Assembly: GCA_026785765.1 (NCBI GenBank)
Contig: JAJAZK010000196.1
Span: 1-12,584, forward strand
Direction of reading: 5' to 3'
DNA: 12,584 bases
Source: Rhodoferax sp.
GTDB taxonomy: Bacteria > Pseudomonadota > Gammaproteobacteria > Burkholderiales > Burkholderiaceae_C
Every line of letters starts with the position of its first letter. Position 1 is the first letter of the stretch. A program made the position numbers and the translations under genes. Positions 1 to 7,171 of the stretch are shown one piece after another. The notes below the pieces were generated by a model. The model had not been told where the DNA came from, searched no databases, and saw only the letters and a list, made by a program, of their open reading frames with translations.

Positions 1-321
1 GCGCTCGTCGTTGGCGACGTTGTTGACCAGCACATCGGCGCCACCCATATCCGTCAGCAAGGCGGCGATTGCCGCCTGCAAGTCCGGCACGCTCGTCACA
101 TCGCAAGGTCGGAAAAATACCTGCTCCAGGCTCTGCGCCAGCGCCGTGCCAGCGCCGGCATCGCGGTCCAGAAAACCCACGCTGCACCCTTGCCTCGCAA
201 AACCACGCACCAAGTCGGCACCAATACCGCTGGCGCCGCCAGTGATGATGACGTTCTTGCCGCGCAGGCTGTTAAAAGTGACGCCGGCAAAAGAGACAAC
301 CGGGATGGTGTGGGTAGTCAT
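1..321 (-). CDS. SDR-family NAD(P)-dependent oxidoreductase, N-terminal part (runs off left edge)
   Basis: The first 107 codons of a short-chain dehydrogenase/reductase are present; the rest lies beyond base 1 and the frame is open at the edge. The Rossmann glycine motif TGGASGIG is at residues 27-34. An acidic residue ends the second strand (LDRD, D52), which in this family usually favours NAD over NADP. CDVT at 73-76 would contact the adenine ring, and NNVAND at 100-105 replaces the common NNAG. The catalytic Ser-Tyr-Lys are off-window. The ATG at 319-321 is preceded by AGGA about five bases upstream, which supports this start. About 20 residues precede the Rossmann fold. The NN-x-AND variant occurs in some sugar dehydrogenases and related SDRs, but the substrate cannot be named from this fragment. 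The gene is divergent from the MATE exporter, 47 bases away from its preferred start. Confidence 0.9.
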   Translation of the reverse strand, partial: MTTHTIPVVSFAGVTFNSLRGKNVIITGGASGIGADLVRGFARQGCSVGFLDRDAGAGTALAQSLEQVFFRPCDVTSVPDLQAAIAALLTDMGGADVLVNNVANDER

Positions 322-368
322 GTCCTGATAATCCAGTGAAGGCGAACCACGATGGTAAATGTTTCCAC

Positions 369-1697
369 ATGACACCGACCGCCACACCGCCGCCGATACT
401 GACCCACCGAAGTGTGTTGGCGCTGGCCCTGCCCATCATGTTGTCAAACGTGACCACTCCGCTGCTGGGCGCCGTCGATACCGCCGTCGTCGGGCAGATA
501 CCGGACGCAGCCTACATTGGTGCCGTGGCGCTGGGCTCGCTGGTGTTTACGTTCGTGTTCTGGGCCTTCGGCTTTCTGCGCATGGGCACCACCGGGCTGA
601 CGGCCCAGGCCTTGGGTGCCGGTGATCAGGACGAAATCGCCGCTTGTCTGGGGCGCTCGCTCCTGATCGCCCTGGCCGCCGGCAGCGCCCTGATCGTGTT
701 GCAGTGGCCGATCCGCGAAATCGCGTTTGCCTGGATCGATGCCAGCGTGCGTGTGGAAACGCTGGCGCGCAGCTACTTCGACATCCGCATCTGGGCCGCG
801 CCCGCTACCCTGGCCAACTATGCCTTGCTGGGCTGGTTCATCGGCCGCGGCCGCACCGACATCGGTCTGGTGCTGCAGCTGGTGCTCAACCTGCTCAACA
901 TGGCGCTCGATCTGCTGTTCGTGCTGGGCTTCGGTTGGGATGTGCGTGGCGTCGCACTCGGGACGGTGGTGGCGGAGTGGTGTGCGGCGCTGCTGGGTGT
1001 CGCCGTCGCGCTGGGCCAGTTGCGCAGCACCAACTCGGGTTGGTCATGGCGGCGGCTGCGCGACCCGGCGCGTTTGCGCCGCACCCTGGTCGTCAACAGC
1101 GACATCATGGTGCGCTCACTGGCTCTGATATTCGCCTTTGTCTGGTTCATGGCGCAGGGGGCACGCCAGGGTGATGTGGTGCTCGCCGCGAACGCGGTGC
1201 TGATGCAGTTCATCTCGATCAGTGCCTATTTCCTCGACGGCCTGGCGTTTGCCGCAGAAGCGCTGGTCGGGCGGGCGATTGGCGCGGCGCAGCGCACCGG
1301 CCTGTTGCTGGCGGCGCGCCTCACCACGCTATGGGCGGTGTTGATCGCGGCATTGGCGTCGCTGGCACTGCTGCTGGCGGGCGGGCAGTTGATCGACTGG
1401 CTGTCGGTGGACATCGGGGTACGCGCGACCGCGCGCAGTTACCTGCCCTGGGCGGCCTGGGCGCCATTGGCGGGCGTGCTGGCGTTCCAGCTCGACGGCA
1501 TCTTCATCGGCGCCACCCGCACCCGCGACATGCGCCAGGCGATGTTGTTGTCGCTGGCGATATTCCTGCTCGCCTGGTGGGCCTTGCAGCCGCTGGGCAA
1601 CCACGGCCTGTGGGCCGCGTTGTACGTGCATTACCTGGCGCGCACGCTGAGCCTGGCCTGGTTCCTGCCCGGCCTGGTCCGATCGGTTCCGGCATGA
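369..1697 (+). CDS. MATE family efflux transporter, DinF-like
   Basis: A 442-residue, strongly hydrophobic inner-membrane protein of the multidrug and toxic compound extrusion family, expected to have 12 transmembrane helices and to export small molecules in exchange for H+ or Na+. The first helix (about residues 18-42) contains ALPIMLSNVTTPLLGAVDTA, the typical MATE opening with a conserved Pro and an acidic residue (D37). The loop GTTGLTAQALGAGD at about 73-86 is characteristic of the DinF branch, and about 440 residues is normal for that branch. The start is uncertain. An in-frame GTG at 336 would add 11 residues (MKANHDGKCFH), but neither start has a clear Shine-Dalgarno. ATG 369 is preferred because MTPTATPPPILTHRSVLALALP gives the usual short polar N-terminus. 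The exported substrate cannot be inferred. gloB follows 49 bases downstream on the same strand. Confidence 0.9.
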   Translation: MTPTATPPPILTHRSVLALALPIMLSNVTTPLLGAVDTAVVGQIPDAAYIGAVALGSLVFTFVFWAFGFLRMGTTGLTAQALGAGDQDEIAACLGRSLLIALAAGSALIVLQWPIREIAFAWIDASVRVETLARSYFDIRIWAAPATLANYALLGWFIGRGRTDIGLVLQLVLNLLNMALDLLFVLGFGWDVRGVALGTVVAEWCAALLGVAVALGQLRSTNSGWSWRRLRDPARLRRTLVVNSDIMVRSLALIFAFVWFMAQGARQGDVVLAANAVLMQFISISAYFLDGLAFAAEALVGRAIGAAQRTGLLLAARLTTLWAVLIAALASLALLLAGGQLIDWLSVDIGVRATARSYLPWAAWAPLAGVLAFQLDGIFIGATRTRDMRQAMLLSLAIFLLAWWALQPLGNHGLWAALYVHYLARTLSLAWFLPGLVRSVPA

Positions 1698-1705
1698 GGC
1701 CTTCC

Positions 1706-1711
1706 TACAAT
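1706..1711 (+). promoter_or_regulatory. Candidate -10 element (TACAAT) upstream of gloB
   Basis: TACAAT lies 35 bases before the gloB ATG and matches the sigma-70 -10 consensus at five of six positions. No convincing -35 hexamer is visible at 16-18 bases upstream; the best is GGTTCC-like sequence at the end of the MATE gene. If real, it would let gloB be transcribed independently of the MATE gene. Confidence 0.35.
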
Positions 1712-1746
1712 GGTCCGAAGCACCCCATAAACCCCTGGAGAAAGCC

Positions 1747-2538
1747 ATGCTTGTTGAACGCATCTGGACTGGCAACGCGTACCGCAATTTCAACTACCTG
1801 ATCGCCTGCCCGGAGACCGGCGAAGCCTTGGCAATCGATCCGCTGGACCATGAAAAATGCCTGGCCGCCGCCAAGTCGCGCGGCTGGCAGATCACACAGT
1901 TGCTCAACACGCATGAGCACCACGACCACACCGGCGGCAACGCGGCCATGGTGGCCGCCACAGGAGCCAAACTGATCGCGCACCACAAGGCCGGCGGGAG
2001 CATCAGTGGCGTCGACCGGGGTGTGCAGGCCGGTGACGTGATCAAGGTCGGCAAGACCGTGGAACTGGAATGTCTGGACACACCCGGCCACACCATGTGC
2101 CACATTTGCCTGCGGTCCCACACCGAGCAACCAGCGCTGTTTTCCGGCGACACGCTGTTCAATGCCGGCGCAGGGAATGTGCATAACGGCGGCAACGTGG
2201 ACGACCTGTATTCCACGTTCAGCCAGCAGTTGGAGCGCCTGCCCGACAACACCCGCGTCTACCCGGGACACGACTACATCGAGACCAACCTGAAGTTCAC
2301 GCTGGCGCGTGAACCCGGCAATGCGGCTGCATTGGCATTGCTGCCGAGCGTCAGCGCACACGACCCGGCGACCTCGGTGGTCACTACACTGGGGCAGGAG
2401 AAGCAACACAATAGCTTCATGCGCCTGGGCAGCGCCGACCTGCTCCGGCAGTTGCGCCAGGACTTTCCCGATCTGCCCGCGCAGCCGGACCACAAGACCG
2501 TGTTCACGAAATTGCGCGAGTTGCGCAACAAGTGGTAG
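1747..2538 (+). CDS. gloB: Hydroxyacylglutathione hydrolase (glyoxalase II)-like metallo-hydrolase
   Basis: A 263-residue metallo-beta-lactamase-fold protein with glyoxalase II architecture: an N-terminal hydrolase domain and a short helical C-terminal domain. The dinuclear metal site is complete: THEHHDH at 55-61 (H56, H58, D60, H61), H115 in TPGH, D135 in SGDTLF and H175 in YPGHDY. The C-terminal segment TLGQEKQHNSFMR (about 214-226) resembles the glutathione-binding region of glyoxalase II and keeps the Arg. The expected reaction is hydrolysis of S-lactoylglutathione to D-lactate and glutathione in methylglyoxal detoxification. One segment is odd: the usual GCGRxFEGT stretch after the metal Asp is replaced by GAGNVHNGGN (141-150), so the acyl-glutathione specificity is less certain than the fold. 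GGAG about six bases before the ATG supports the start. The gene is convergent with plsC, 15 bases away. Confidence 0.85.
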   Translation: MLVERIWTGNAYRNFNYLIACPETGEALAIDPLDHEKCLAAAKSRGWQITQLLNTHEHHDHTGGNAAMVAATGAKLIAHHKAGGSISGVDRGVQAGDVIKVGKTVELECLDTPGHTMCHICLRSHTEQPALFSGDTLFNAGAGNVHNGGNVDDLYSTFSQQLERLPDNTRVYPGHDYIETNLKFTLAREPGNAAALALLPSVSAHDPATSVVTTLGQEKQHNSFMRLGSADLLRQLRQDFPDLPAQPDHKTVFTKLRELRNKW

Positions 2539-2572
2539 GGGTGTGGAACAAAGTCAGCACTGGCGCAACTCG
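2517..2572. repeat. 10-bp inverted repeat spanning the convergent gloB/plsC 3' ends
   Basis: CGAGTTGCGC at 2517-2526 is exactly inverted at 2563-2572, with 36 bases between. Both arms lie inside coding sequence: gloB ends in ELRNKW, and plsC ends with ELRNTINELRQC, so similar C-terminal peptides generate the repeat. There is no T-tract, and the loop is too long for a classical intrinsic terminator. It is the only structure seen between the two convergent genes. Confidence 0.4.
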
Positions 2573-3291
2573 TTGATGGTGTTGCGCAGCTCGTGCGCCC
2601 AGGTGCGGCGGTCGCGCCCCAGCGCTGTCTGCGCGTTGCCAAAGACAACCGTCGCGCACAGCCCCTTCGCACCCATGGTGCGCCAGACTGAACCCAGCAA
2701 GGACTCGTCGCCGACGTAACTCATGGCCTGGCTGGCACCGGCGGACTGCCCATCGTGGTACGCCAGGGCCACTGGCTGCACGTCGGCTGGCGCCGAGATG
2801 GCTGCTTGCAACAGGTTGGCGTGGAACGGCAACAGCGCATGGCCGTTGCTGGTGGTGCCCTCCGGAAAAATTGCCAGGATGTCACCGTTCTGCAAAGCCT
2901 GCACCATGTTGTGAACCACCCGCATCGCGTCGCGCCTGGAGGTACGTTTCACGTACAGGGTACCCGCACCGGTAGCCAGAATCCCGACCAGCGGCCAGTG
3001 CTGCACATCATCCTTGGAGACAAAACGGCAATGGTGGGCCGCATGCAGCACCACGATATCCAGCCATGAAATATGGTTGGCCACCAGCAACAATGGACCC
3101 GCCACCGGCGGCGTTCCAGCGATGCGCAACTCCACACCCAGGCACACCAGGGCGCGCGCCGCCCACAACTGCACGCGCAGATCACGTTGCTCCTGGCTGC
3201 GCCGCGGAAAGTCCAGCACGATTTGAAGAGCGCCCCACAACACATGCACCACCACGCGCCAGGCGCGCCACAGCGCCCGAAAATGCTTCAC
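2554..3291 (-). CDS. plsC: 1-acyl-sn-glycerol-3-phosphate acyltransferase (PlsC family)
   Basis: A 245-residue membrane-associated acyltransferase that would convert lysophosphatidic acid to phosphatidic acid in phospholipid synthesis. Acyltransferase motif I NHISWLD is at 72-78 (His73 and Asp78 as the H-x4-D catalytic pair). A following FVSKDD at 90-95 and motif III FPEGTTS at 142-148 are also present, with VQPVALAY at 171-178 as the motif IV region. A hydrophobic stretch around residues 12-27 (WRVVVHVLWGALQIVL) probably anchors it to the inner membrane. An upstream ATG at 3351 is in frame, but the GTG at 3291 is preferred. It overlaps the pyrC' stop as GTGA, gives a normal length, and avoids a 20-residue polar extension buried in pyrC'. 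It is the last gene of the pyr block, and its expression is probably coupled to pyrC' translation. Confidence 0.88.
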   Translation of the reverse strand: MKHFRALWRAWRVVVHVLWGALQIVLDFPRRSQEQRDLRVQLWAARALVCLGVELRIAGTPPVAGPLLLVANHISWLDIVVLHAAHHCRFVSKDDVQHWPLVGILATGAGTLYVKRTSRRDAMRVVHNMVQALQNGDILAIFPEGTTSNGHALLPFHANLLQAAISAPADVQPVALAYHDGQSAGASQAMSYVGDESLLGSVWRTMGAKGLCATVVFGNAQTALGRDRRTWAHELRNTINELRQC

Positions 3292-4580
3292 GCCGCAAAC
3301 GCGATGCGCCCGCTGACGACGGTCCAGCGCACGCGACCCATCAGTTCCCATCCTGAGAACGGTGTGTGTTTGCCCTGGCTGCGCAGGGTGGCGGCGCCCA
3401 CCGTCCAGGCCGCCTGCGGATCAACCACACACAGGTCGGCCGCAGAGCCCGCCAACAGCCGCCCGGCGCCAGGCTGCAGAGGGCCAAGGGCAGACCCAAG
3501 CACTGCGGCAGGTGCGGCGGTAATGACCTCCAGCGCGCGCATCAGGCCGACACCTGAATCCTGCGCCCATTTAAGCGCCAGCGGCAACAACAACTCGACC
3601 CCGCTGGCACCGGGTTCACTCTGTGCAAACGGCAAGGTCTTGCCGTCTTCTGTCACTGGCGTGTGATCGGACACCAGGGCGTCGACGGTGCCGTCGGCCA
3701 GCGCCAGGCGGATTGCATCGCGATCGCGCTGCTGACGCAGCGGCGGGTTCAGCCGGGCGCGGCTGTCGAAGTAACCGATGTCCATGTCGGTCAGGTGCAG
3801 CGAATTGATGCTGACATCACAACTGACAGGCAGCCCCTGCGCCTTCGCCTGGCGCAGCAAAGCCAGACCGGCAGCGCTGCTGATACGGCACAGATGCACC
3901 CGCGCGTCGGTAGCGCGCACCAGCTCGAAAATGGTGTGCAGGGCAATGGTTTCGGCGGCCACCGGAATGCCGCTCAGACCCATTCGTGTAGCCAGCGGGC
4001 CACTGGCAACCACACCACCGCCCAGGTCCCCGTCCTGCGGACGCAGCCACACGCTGTAACCGAAGGTACTGGCGTATTGCAGTGCGCGCAGCAGCACCTG
4101 GGTATTGCCCAGCGCAACCTCGGCCTGGCCAAAGCCGATGCAGCCCGCCTGGGTCAACTCCACCATTTCCGTCAGCACCGCGCCGGCCAGGCCACGCGTC
4201 AACGCGCCCAGCGGGAACACGCGCGCCTGCTGCAAACGTTCGGCGCGAAAGCGCAACATGTCCACCAGCCCCGGTTCGTCCAGTACCGGGTCGGTGTCGG
4301 GCGGGCAGACCAGGCTGGTCACGCCGCCTGCTACAGCGGCAGCGAGTTCGGACTCGAGCAAACGTGCGTGTTCGTGGCCGGGTTCGCGCAGCCGCACCGC
4401 CAGGTCCACCAAACCGGGCAGCACCAGGCAGCCAGCCGCATCGATCGTGCGGTCTGGCGCAAAACCATCCGGCATGGCACCGATCGCCACGATCAGTCCG
4501 TCGGCCACCGCCACATCGCAGGTTTGGTCGAAGTGGCTCGCCGGATCCACCACCCGGCCATTACGGATCAGCAGTTTCAT
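3288..4580 (-). CDS. Dihydroorotase-like protein, probably inactive partner of PyrB (PyrC')
   Basis: A 430-residue amidohydrolase-superfamily protein with clear class I dihydroorotase layout: an N-terminal small beta domain (MKLLIRNGRVVDP), a TIM barrel, and a C-terminal return to the beta domain (SAADLCVVDP at 379-388, VVSGRIAF). The metal site is gutted. The D-x-H-x-H-LREPG signature reads DLAVRLREPG (59-68), so both histidines are lost (A61, R63). The usual H-x-E-D is RPQD (R180), the CHVS histidine is R232 and the DHAPH terminal His is V309. D305 and H306 of SDHTPV remain. In Pseudomonas, such a protein (PyrC') is catalytically silent and is required to assemble active ATCase with PyrB, and the same role is inferred here. 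A separate working dihydroorotase should exist elsewhere in the genome. The start lies seven bases after the pyrB stop. Confidence 0.92.
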   Translation of the reverse strand: MKLLIRNGRVVDPASHFDQTCDVAVADGLIVAIGAMPDGFAPDRTIDAAGCLVLPGLVDLAVRLREPGHEHARLLESELAAAVAGGVTSLVCPPDTDPVLDEPGLVDMLRFRAERLQQARVFPLGALTRGLAGAVLTEMVELTQAGCIGFGQAEVALGNTQVLLRALQYASTFGYSVWLRPQDGDLGGGVVASGPLATRMGLSGIPVAAETIALHTIFELVRATDARVHLCRISSAAGLALLRQAKAQGLPVSCDVSINSLHLTDMDIGYFDSRARLNPPLRQQRDRDAIRLALADGTVDALVSDHTPVTEDGKTLPFAQSEPGASGVELLLPLALKWAQDSGVGLMRALEVITAAPAAVLGSALGPLQPGAGRLLAGSAADLCVVDPQAAWTVGAATLRSQGKHTPFSGWELMGRVRWTVVSGRIAFAA

Positions 4581-4587
4581 GGGCGCA

Positions 4588-5547
4588 TCACGCCTCGTTG
4601 CCTGCCACGATGCCCATCACCGCCATGCGCACCGCGATACCAAAGGTGACTTGGGGCAGGATCACGCTCTGCGCGCCGTCCACAACCGCCGAATCGATCT
4701 CCACGCCACGGTTGATCGGGCCGGGGTGCATGACGATCGCATCGGGCCGGGCCAGTTGCAACTTCTCGGGCGTCAGGCCGTAACTCAGGAAAAACTCCTG
4801 CGCCGACGGCAGCAAGGCGCCTTGCATGCGTTCGTTTTGCAAGCGCAACATGATCACCACGTCGCAGTCCTTGATGCCTTCTTCCAGCGTGTGGCAAACC
4901 CGCACACCCATCGGTGCGATGTCGGCCGGCACCAGGGTCTTGGGACCAACCACCCGCACTTCGGCACAACCCAACGTGGTCAAGGCATGAATGTCGGAGC
5001 GCGCCACGCGCGAGTGCAACACGTCACCCACGATGGCAACCGTGAGGTTGGAAAAGTCCTTCTTGTAGTGCCGGATGGTGAACATGTCCAGCAAACCCTG
5101 GGTCGGGTGTGCATGGCGGCCGTCGCCTGCGTTGATCACGTGCACATGCGGCGCCACATGCTGGGCGATCAGGTAGGGGGCGCCGGATTCGCTGTGGCGC
5201 ACGACGAAAATGTCGGCTGCCATCGCGCTCAGGTTGGCAATGGTGTCGAGCAGCGATTCGCCCTTGGACGCCGAAGAGCGCGCAATATCGAGGTTGATCA
5301 CGTCGGCGCTCAGGCGTGTCGCTGCGATCTCGAAGGTGGTGCGGGTGCGCGTCGAATTCTCGAAGAACAGGTTGAACACGCTGCGGCCGCGCAACAAGGG
5401 CACTTTTTTCACGTCGCGGTCGCTGACACTCACAAAGCTGGCCGCCGTGTCGAGCACCTGCGTCAGGATGCTGGCCGGCAATCCTTCGATCGACAACAGA
5501 TGCACCAACTCCCCATGGCGATTCAGTTGCGGGTTGCGTTTGGACAT
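4588..5547 (-). CDS. pyrB: Aspartate carbamoyltransferase catalytic subunit
   Basis: A 319-residue cytosolic enzyme that condenses carbamoyl phosphate with aspartate to N-carbamoyl-aspartate, the committed step of de novo pyrimidine synthesis. The carbamoyl-phosphate loop FFENSTRTRT is at 61-70. The mobile loop Lys is K95 in SASKGES, HPTQ is at 147-150, the HSRVARS segment is at 178-184, and the aspartate-binding/C-terminal motif MHPGPINRG is at 273-281. All key residues appear intact. An N-terminal extension (KRNPQLNRHGELVHLLSIEGL) precedes the catalytic fold and resembles that of PyrB proteins which assemble with PyrC'. No regulatory subunit gene (pyrI) is adjacent, in keeping with this class. 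A GTG one codon upstream (5550) is possible, but ATG 5547 is preferred. The gene is 61 bases downstream of pyrR. Confidence 0.96.
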   Translation of the reverse strand: MSKRNPQLNRHGELVHLLSIEGLPASILTQVLDTAASFVSVSDRDVKKVPLLRGRSVFNLFFENSTRTRTTFEIAATRLSADVINLDIARSSASKGESLLDTIANLSAMAADIFVVRHSESGAPYLIAQHVAPHVHVINAGDGRHAHPTQGLLDMFTIRHYKKDFSNLTVAIVGDVLHSRVARSDIHALTTLGCAEVRVVGPKTLVPADIAPMGVRVCHTLEEGIKDCDVVIMLRLQNERMQGALLPSAQEFFLSYGLTPEKLQLARPDAIVMHPGPINRGVEIDSAVVDGAQSVILPQVTFGIAVRMAVMGIVAGNEA

Positions 5548-5560
5548 CACTTCAAACCGG

Positions 5561-5578
5561 CTGGCTTCGGCGCGCCAG
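5561..5578 (-). other. Small hairpin in the pyrR-pyrB gap
   Basis: CTGGC at 5561-5565 pairs with GCCAG at 5574-5578 around an eight-base loop, 13 bases before the pyrB start on the transcribed strand. The stem is only five base pairs and no U-tract follows. Its position in the single sizeable gap inside the operon is suggestive, but no attenuator or PyrR-binding loop can be demonstrated. Confidence 0.25.
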
Positions 5579-5608
5579 TCTTGCGGTCACCCACTGCGGG
5601 CGCTGCCG

Positions 5609-6148
5609 TCACACCGTCTCCACATGAAACGAGAAAACACCATCGGCCGCACGCTCCAGCGCCAGCGACTGGTTGCCCGCCAGCGTTACCCGGGCCGCCG
5701 CAAAACCGGCCTCGATCGGCAACTCGCGCCCTCCGCGGTCCACCAGCACCGCCAGACGGACCGCCGCCGGACGACCAAAATCGAACAACTCGTTGACCAC
5801 CGCGCGGATGGTGCGCCCGGTGTACAACACGTCGTCGAGCAGGATGATCTCGGCGCCGTCGACTTCAAATGGTAACTGGGTTGGCCTGCGTGCGGACAAG
5901 CCACGCTGGGCAAAATCATCGCGATGCATGGTGGACGAAATCTCGCCATGCTGCCCGGCCAGGGCCAGTTCGGCCTGCAGGCGTTGCGCCAGCCAGGCCC
6001 CGCCCGACGTAATACCGACCAGACGGGTATTCGCGCCCAGCGTCGCGCGCACCCAGCGCAGCAACTCCTGGTACAACGCCTCCGCATCCAACACCAGTTG
6101 CCCTGACGCACCCGCGGCTGGAGCCATGCCCGGATGCAGATCGCTCAT
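5609..6148 (-). CDS. pyrR: PyrR: pyrimidine operon regulator / uracil phosphoribosyltransferase family
   Basis: A 179-residue type I phosphoribosyltransferase. The PRPP-binding loop is IILLDDVLYTGRTIRA (101-116) with the paired Asp at 105-106, and it agrees closely with PyrR of other bacteria. HRDDF (75-79) and LVDRGGRELPI (135-145) are further PyrR landmarks that separate it from Upp. In Bacillus, PyrR binds pyr mRNA in response to UMP and has uracil phosphoribosyltransferase activity; for proteobacterial homologues the RNA role is less established. The DRGHRELP segment of the Bacillus protein reads DRGGRELP here, losing a histidine in a region linked to RNA binding. The ATG overlaps the ruvX stop as ATGA, so translation is probably coupled. 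The position directly before pyrB fits a pyrimidine role. Confidence 0.93.
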   Translation of the reverse strand: MSDLHPGMAPAAGASGQLVLDAEALYQELLRWVRATLGANTRLVGITSGGAWLAQRLQAELALAGQHGEISSTMHRDDFAQRGLSARRPTQLPFEVDGAEIILLDDVLYTGRTIRAVVNELFDFGRPAAVRLAVLVDRGGRELPIEAGFAAARVTLAGNQSLALERAADGVFSFHVETV

Positions 6149-6573
6149 TCAAGGCCCCGCAAAAACTGCTCCAGAATAATGCAGGCAGCACCCGCGTCGG
6201 CATCGCGCGCGCCGTCCGCCAGTGCCGCGGTGGTGCTGTAGCGTTCATCCACCTCGAACACTGGCAGGCCGAAGCGGCCACGCAGCGAACGCGCGAACTT
6301 GCGTGCGCGCAGGGTGTTCTCGTGTGCCACGCCGTCCGGATGGAACGGTATGCCAACCACCAGCGCCTGCGGTTGCCACTCGGCCAGACGCGACTTCAGC
6401 AGTTGCAGGCGCGCTTCCCCCTGCACCTGCATCGTCGGCAGGGCGGTGGCACAGCCCAGAAGCCGGCTGCCGAACGCCAGTCCAGTGCGCCGGATGCCAA
6501 AATCGAGCGCCATGAAGGTCTGCAATTCGCCTGGCACGGCCAGCGTCGCCAGACCAACTGCGCCTTCAGGCAT
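6145..6573 (-). CDS. ruvX: RuvX/YqgF family putative RNase H-fold nuclease
   Basis: A 142-residue RuvC/RNase H-like protein, known as a putative Holliday-junction resolvase and in E. coli implicated in maturation of the 16S rRNA 5' end. The first acidic motif is ALDFGIRRTG (22-31, D24). VGIPFHPDG at 73-81 is a family hallmark, VDERYST at 108-114 carries the second acidic residue, and the final DAGAACIIL helix starts at D126. Length is typical (about 140). The start at ATG 6573 overlaps the yqgE 3' end by eight bases. An internal ATG at residue 21 would leave almost nothing before the first strand, so the longer form is chosen. The 20-residue leader is common in related Burkholderiales homologues as far as I recall. 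Confidence 0.93.
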   Translation of the reverse strand: MPEGAVGLATLAVPGELQTFMALDFGIRRTGLAFGSRLLGCATALPTMQVQGEARLQLLKSRLAEWQPQALVVGIPFHPDGVAHENTLRARKFARSLRGRFGLPVFEVDERYSTTAALADGARDADAGAACIILEQFLRGLE

Positions 6574-7165
6574 GCCCGGCCTGTGGCGACAGCATCCACA
6601 CCTGCAGTCCCAACAGGCTCAGGGCTTTGTCGTAACGTTGTTCCACGGGCGTGTCGAAGATCACGCCGATGTCGGCATCCACCGTCAGCCAGCTGTTCTC
6701 GCCCAACTCGGACTCGAGTTGCCCCTCACCCCAGGCGGAGTGTCCAAGCGACACCAGCACCTTGCGCGGACCGGCGCCGGTGGACAAGGCTTCCAGCACA
6801 TCCTTGGAGGTGGTCATCTCCAGCCCGCCCGGAATCGACATGGTGGAGGCATACACCGATTCTCCCGGCTTTTCATTCGCGGGAAACGTTGGCTCGTGCA
6901 AGACAAAACCACGGTCGACATGCACCGGCCCGCCCTGAAACACCGGCGACAGCAGCAGATCGGCCCGGCCCAACGGCAATTCCACCTTGTCGAACAATCC
7001 CTTGAGGTTGATGTCACTGGGTTTGTTGATGACGAGGCCGAGTGCGCCGTCCTTGCTGTGCTCACAGACGTAGACCACGCTACGCGCAAAAGTCGGATCC
7101 TCCAACCCGGGCATGGCGATCAAAAAGTGGTTCGTCAGGTTGATGGGTGCAGAATCGACAGACAT
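6566..7165 (-). CDS. yqgE: YqgE/AlgH family protein (UPF0301)
   Basis: A 199-residue cytosolic protein of the YqgE/AlgH family, whose biochemical role is not settled. In Pseudomonas the homologue was named AlgH for an effect on alginate production. Recognisable family sequence includes LTNHFLIAMPGLEDPTFARSV near the N-terminus (about 10-30), GALGLVINKP (40-49), FQGGPVHVDRGFVLH (76-90) and LGHSAWGEGQLESEL (139-153). Length and motif order are normal. The ATG at 7163-7165 is the first possible start and has no Shine-Dalgarno. It is the promoter-proximal gene of the six-gene block and is divergent from the photolyase gene. Confidence 0.95.
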   Translation of the reverse strand: MSVDSAPINLTNHFLIAMPGLEDPTFARSVVYVCEHSKDGALGLVINKPSDINLKGLFDKVELPLGRADLLLSPVFQGGPVHVDRGFVLHEPTFPANEKPGESVYASTMSIPGGLEMTTSKDVLEALSTGAGPRKVLVSLGHSAWGEGQLESELGENSWLTVDADIGVIFDTPVEQRYDKALSLLGLQVWMLSPQAGHA

Positions 7166-7171
7166 GAACGA

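Noticed and set aside
336..368. GTG 336 as the MATE start
   Set aside because: It adds a polar 11-residue extension without a ribosome site and moves closer to the divergent gene; it cannot be fully excluded.
4105..5796. Plus-strand open frame of 563 codons opposite pyrB and pyrC'
   Set aside because: Low-complexity basic composition without domains; the opposite strand encodes intact PyrB and PyrC'.
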